This document shows positions 62,486 to 64,000 of a stretch of 64,000 bases of DNA, piece after piece (position 1 is the first letter of the stretch; the number at the start of each line of letters is the position of its first letter). The translations under genes were made by a program, and so were the position numbers. Under the pieces are notes generated by a model. The model was not told the DNA's origin and made no database searches. It saw only the letters and a list, made by a program, of their open reading frames with translations. Source of the stretch: Planctomycetota bacterium (GTDB lineage Bacteria > Planctomycetota > Phycisphaerae > Phycisphaerales > UBA1924); the NCBI GenBank assembly GCA_039819165.1, contig JBCBSM010000001.1, positions 1,674,001-1,738,000 on the forward strand, given 5' to 3'.

Positions 62486-63652
62486 TCAGATCGCCGCCGT
62501 CACCACCCGCCACGCCTCGGCGATGGCGTCGGCCGCCTGCGACACCTCATCATCGGTCGTGAAGCGCGACAGGCTCAGCCGAAGCGAGCCCGCGGCCAGC
62601 CGCGTGTCGACGCCCATCGCGCACAGCACCGGGCTGGGCTCCAGCGAGCCGCTGCTGCACGCCGACCCCGCCGACGCGCACACGCCCATCTCGGCCAGCG
62701 TCAGCAGGATGATCTCGGCGTCGACGCCGGGCAGCGCGATGTTGGTCGTGTTGTACAGCCGGCAGTGCGGACCGACCGACCCGTTGACCGACGCGCCCGG
62801 CACGCGCCCCAGGATCTCGCGCTCCAGGCGATCCCGCTGCGCCGCGATGCGCTCGCGGTGGCCCTCGTCGGCGAGCCACTCGGCCGCCTGCGACGCGGCC
62901 ACGCCCAGCCCGACGATGCCCGGCACGTTCTCGGTGCCGCCGCGCCGGCCGAGCTCCTGCGAGCCGGGCGTCAGCTTGCACAGCTTCACGCCGCGGCGGA
63001 TCCACAGCACGCCCACGCCCTTCGGCCCGTGGAACTTGTGGGCCGAGCACGTCAGCATGTCGAAGGGCATGTCCTGCAGGTTGGCGGGCATCCGACCGAC
63101 CCACTGCGTGCCGTCGACGTGCATCAGCGCACCCGCCGCCCGCGCCATCTCGCCGATCTCCTCGACGGGCTGCACCGCCCCGGTCTCGTTGTTGACCCAC
63201 TGCAGGCTGACGAGGCACACGCCCTCGGTGATCACCCCGCGGGCGGCCTCCACGTCGACGACGCCCCGCCCGTCAACCGGCAGCCAGCGGACCTCGTGGC
63301 CGTCGCACTCGCCGAAGGACTTGGCCAGATCCCGCACCGCCGAGTGCTCGACCGGCGAGGTCACCATCGTCCGCCAGGGAGTGGGCGACTCGAAGTCCGG
63401 ACGCCCCAGCGCCCCGCGGATGGCGATCTGGCACGACTCGGTGCCCCCCGAGCAGAACACCACCTCCCGCGGACCGACGCCCAGCAGGTCGGCCATCGCC
63501 CGCCGGGCCTTCTCGACCCGGGCCCGGGCGGTCTGCCCCGGGCGGTGGATGCTCGAGGGGTTGGCCCAGCAGTGCTCCAGGGCCTCGGACATCGCCGACA
63601 CCACCTCGGGCAGCGGCCGCGTCGTCGCGTTGTTGTCCAGGTAGGCCTTCAA
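62486..63652 (-). CDS. cysteine desulfurase (NifS/IscS family)
   Basis: 388 residues from a TTG at 63652 that encodes the usual start KAYLDNNATTRPLP; a TAGAAT box lies further upstream. The PLP Lys is K206 (CSAHKFHGPKG), the active Cys is C332 in the loop GSACSSGSLEPSPVL, and the substrate block SGGTESCQIAIRGAL is present. It moves sulfur from cysteine to Fe-S or tRNA-thiolation acceptors. No iscU or other Fe-S genes are adjacent, so IscS versus NifS cannot be decided. Confidence 0.95.
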   Translation of the reverse strand: MKAYLDNNATTRPLPEVVSAMSEALEHCWANPSSIHRPGQTARARVEKARRAMADLLGVGPREVVFCSGGTESCQIAIRGALGRPDFESPTPWRTMVTSPVEHSAVRDLAKSFGECDGHEVRWLPVDGRGVVDVEAARGVITEGVCLVSLQWVNNETGAVQPVEEIGEMARAAGALMHVDGTQWVGRMPANLQDMPFDMLTCSAHKFHGPKGVGVLWIRRGVKLCKLTPGSQELGRRGGTENVPGIVGLGVAASQAAEWLADEGHRERIAAQRDRLEREILGRVPGASVNGSVGPHCRLYNTTNIALPGVDAEIILLTLAEMGVCASAGSACSSGSLEPSPVLCAMGVDTRLAAGSLRLSLSRFTTDDEVSQAADAIAEAWRVVTAAI

Positions 63653-63766
63653 GAGCGAAACCCCCGCCCGCCCCGGAAGCGGGCGTGCAGGGGATTCTAC
63701 TGAACCCGCGGGGCCGGCGTGACAGCCAATCCGGAGGCGACGACCGAAGGGGAGGCGCCGGGCGCG

Positions 63767-64000
63767 TTACCGGTCGTCGTCTCCATCGGCGTCCTCACCG
63801 TCGCCATCCTCGTCCTCGTACTCCTCGTCGTCCTCGTACTCGTCCTCGTAGTCGTCGTCCTGGGCGTGATCCTCGGCGGCCCGGTTGCGCTCCTCGAGCA
63901 ACTCCTTGAGCTGATCGGGGTTGAGCACCCGCACCAGGCCGTCCTTGAGCCGCCGCTGGGCGAAGTTGATGATCAGGCCCAGCTCCAGCTCCAGGCTGCG
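63767..64000 (-). CDS. C-terminal part of a GxxExxY-like protein, 5' end outside window
   Basis: 78 codons run from the right edge to a TAA (63767-63769). The visible start ELELGLIINFAQRRLKDGLVRVLN matches the end of GxxExxY proteins, a PD-(D/E)XK-fold family in which a GLLINF strand is followed by a basic helix (recalled pattern). The tail after NPDQLKELLEERNRA is extraordinarily acidic: repeated DEYEDD-type units up to the stop, produced by GAC/GAG/TAC codons. The diagnostic GxxExxY motif itself would be outside the window. Confidence 0.55.
   Translation of the reverse strand, partial: RSLELELGLIINFAQRRLKDGLVRVLNPDQLKELLEERNRAAEDHAQDDDYEDEYEDDEEYEDEDGDGEDADGDDDR

Noticed and set aside
63770-63870. 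Tandem-repeat DNA near the right edge
   Set aside because: The repetitive GAC/GAG/TAC pattern is simply the acidic C-terminal tail of the partial gene ending at 63767, in frame and without exact unit length.

Overview
This is 64 kb of very GC-rich DNA (roughly 70 percent by eye), densely packed with genes on both strands. The gene content points to a Gram-negative planctomycete, most likely class Phycisphaerae (inference). Indicators are a PEP-CTERM-type exported protein and an exosortase/EpsI exopolysaccharide locus, zinc-ribbon membrane proteins with the CRYDLRG signature, a DUF1559-like H-X-DG domain, a type III glutamine synthetase, a signal peptidase with a very large insert, and several ExbB/ExbD, TPR and von Willebrand A (VWA) proteins. 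I saw no rRNA, tRNA, CRISPR array, insertion sequence or prophage. The window reads as chromosomal core plus lineage-specific envelope genes.

Layout. 1-5.3 kb: end of a TPR gene, a PEP-CTERM protein with a clear terminator, cinA, and an HPt / response-regulator-GGDEF pair. 5.3-10.9 kb: a PagL-like outer-membrane protein facing slyX-alaS-atpZ-zinc ribbon-zincin. 10.9-16 kb: sppA, an NTF2-like protein, a glyoxalase-fold protein, an AraC regulator, and pyrH-frr. 16.3-26.8 kb: an eight-gene, mostly translationally coupled operon of a VWA protein with a TonB-like anchor, ExbB, two ExbD proteins and four large exported or anchored proteins of unknown role. 26.8-31.7 kb: a tRNA-binding OB-fold protein and two back-to-back ECF sigma modules, each with a membrane anti-sigma candidate. 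31.8-35.7 kb: rpmI-rplT, an agmatinase-family enzyme and an AbgT transporter. 35.9-39.7 kb: exopolysaccharide/exosortase genes. 39.8-44.5 kb: a PD-(D/E)XK-like protein, small membrane proteins, ricT and lepB. 44.7-48.8 kb: tmk and a second TonB-like VWA gene with a TPR partner. 48.9-55.2 kb: trpE, a HAD hydrolase, xthA, trpA and glnA type III. 55.2-64 kb: an M16 peptidase, a cupin, a small lipoprotein, a DUF1328 protein, MlaD-MlaF-DUF4190, a cysteine desulfurase and the end of a GxxExxY-like gene.

Three observations stand out. First, two VWA proteins carry the S-x-x-x-H transmembrane signature of TonB, and one is encoded with its own ExbB/ExbD/ExbD motor; this looks like a proton-motive-force-driven VWA machine. 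Second, many monocistronic or leading genes lack a Shine-Dalgarno sequence and instead have a TANNNT box 5 to 8 nt before the start codon, most often exactly 5 nt; this suggests widespread leaderless transcription and helps decide several starts. Third, the exosortase lacks the catalytic Cys and His at the positions where I align the family motif, and the alanyl-tRNA synthetase looks eukaryote-type.
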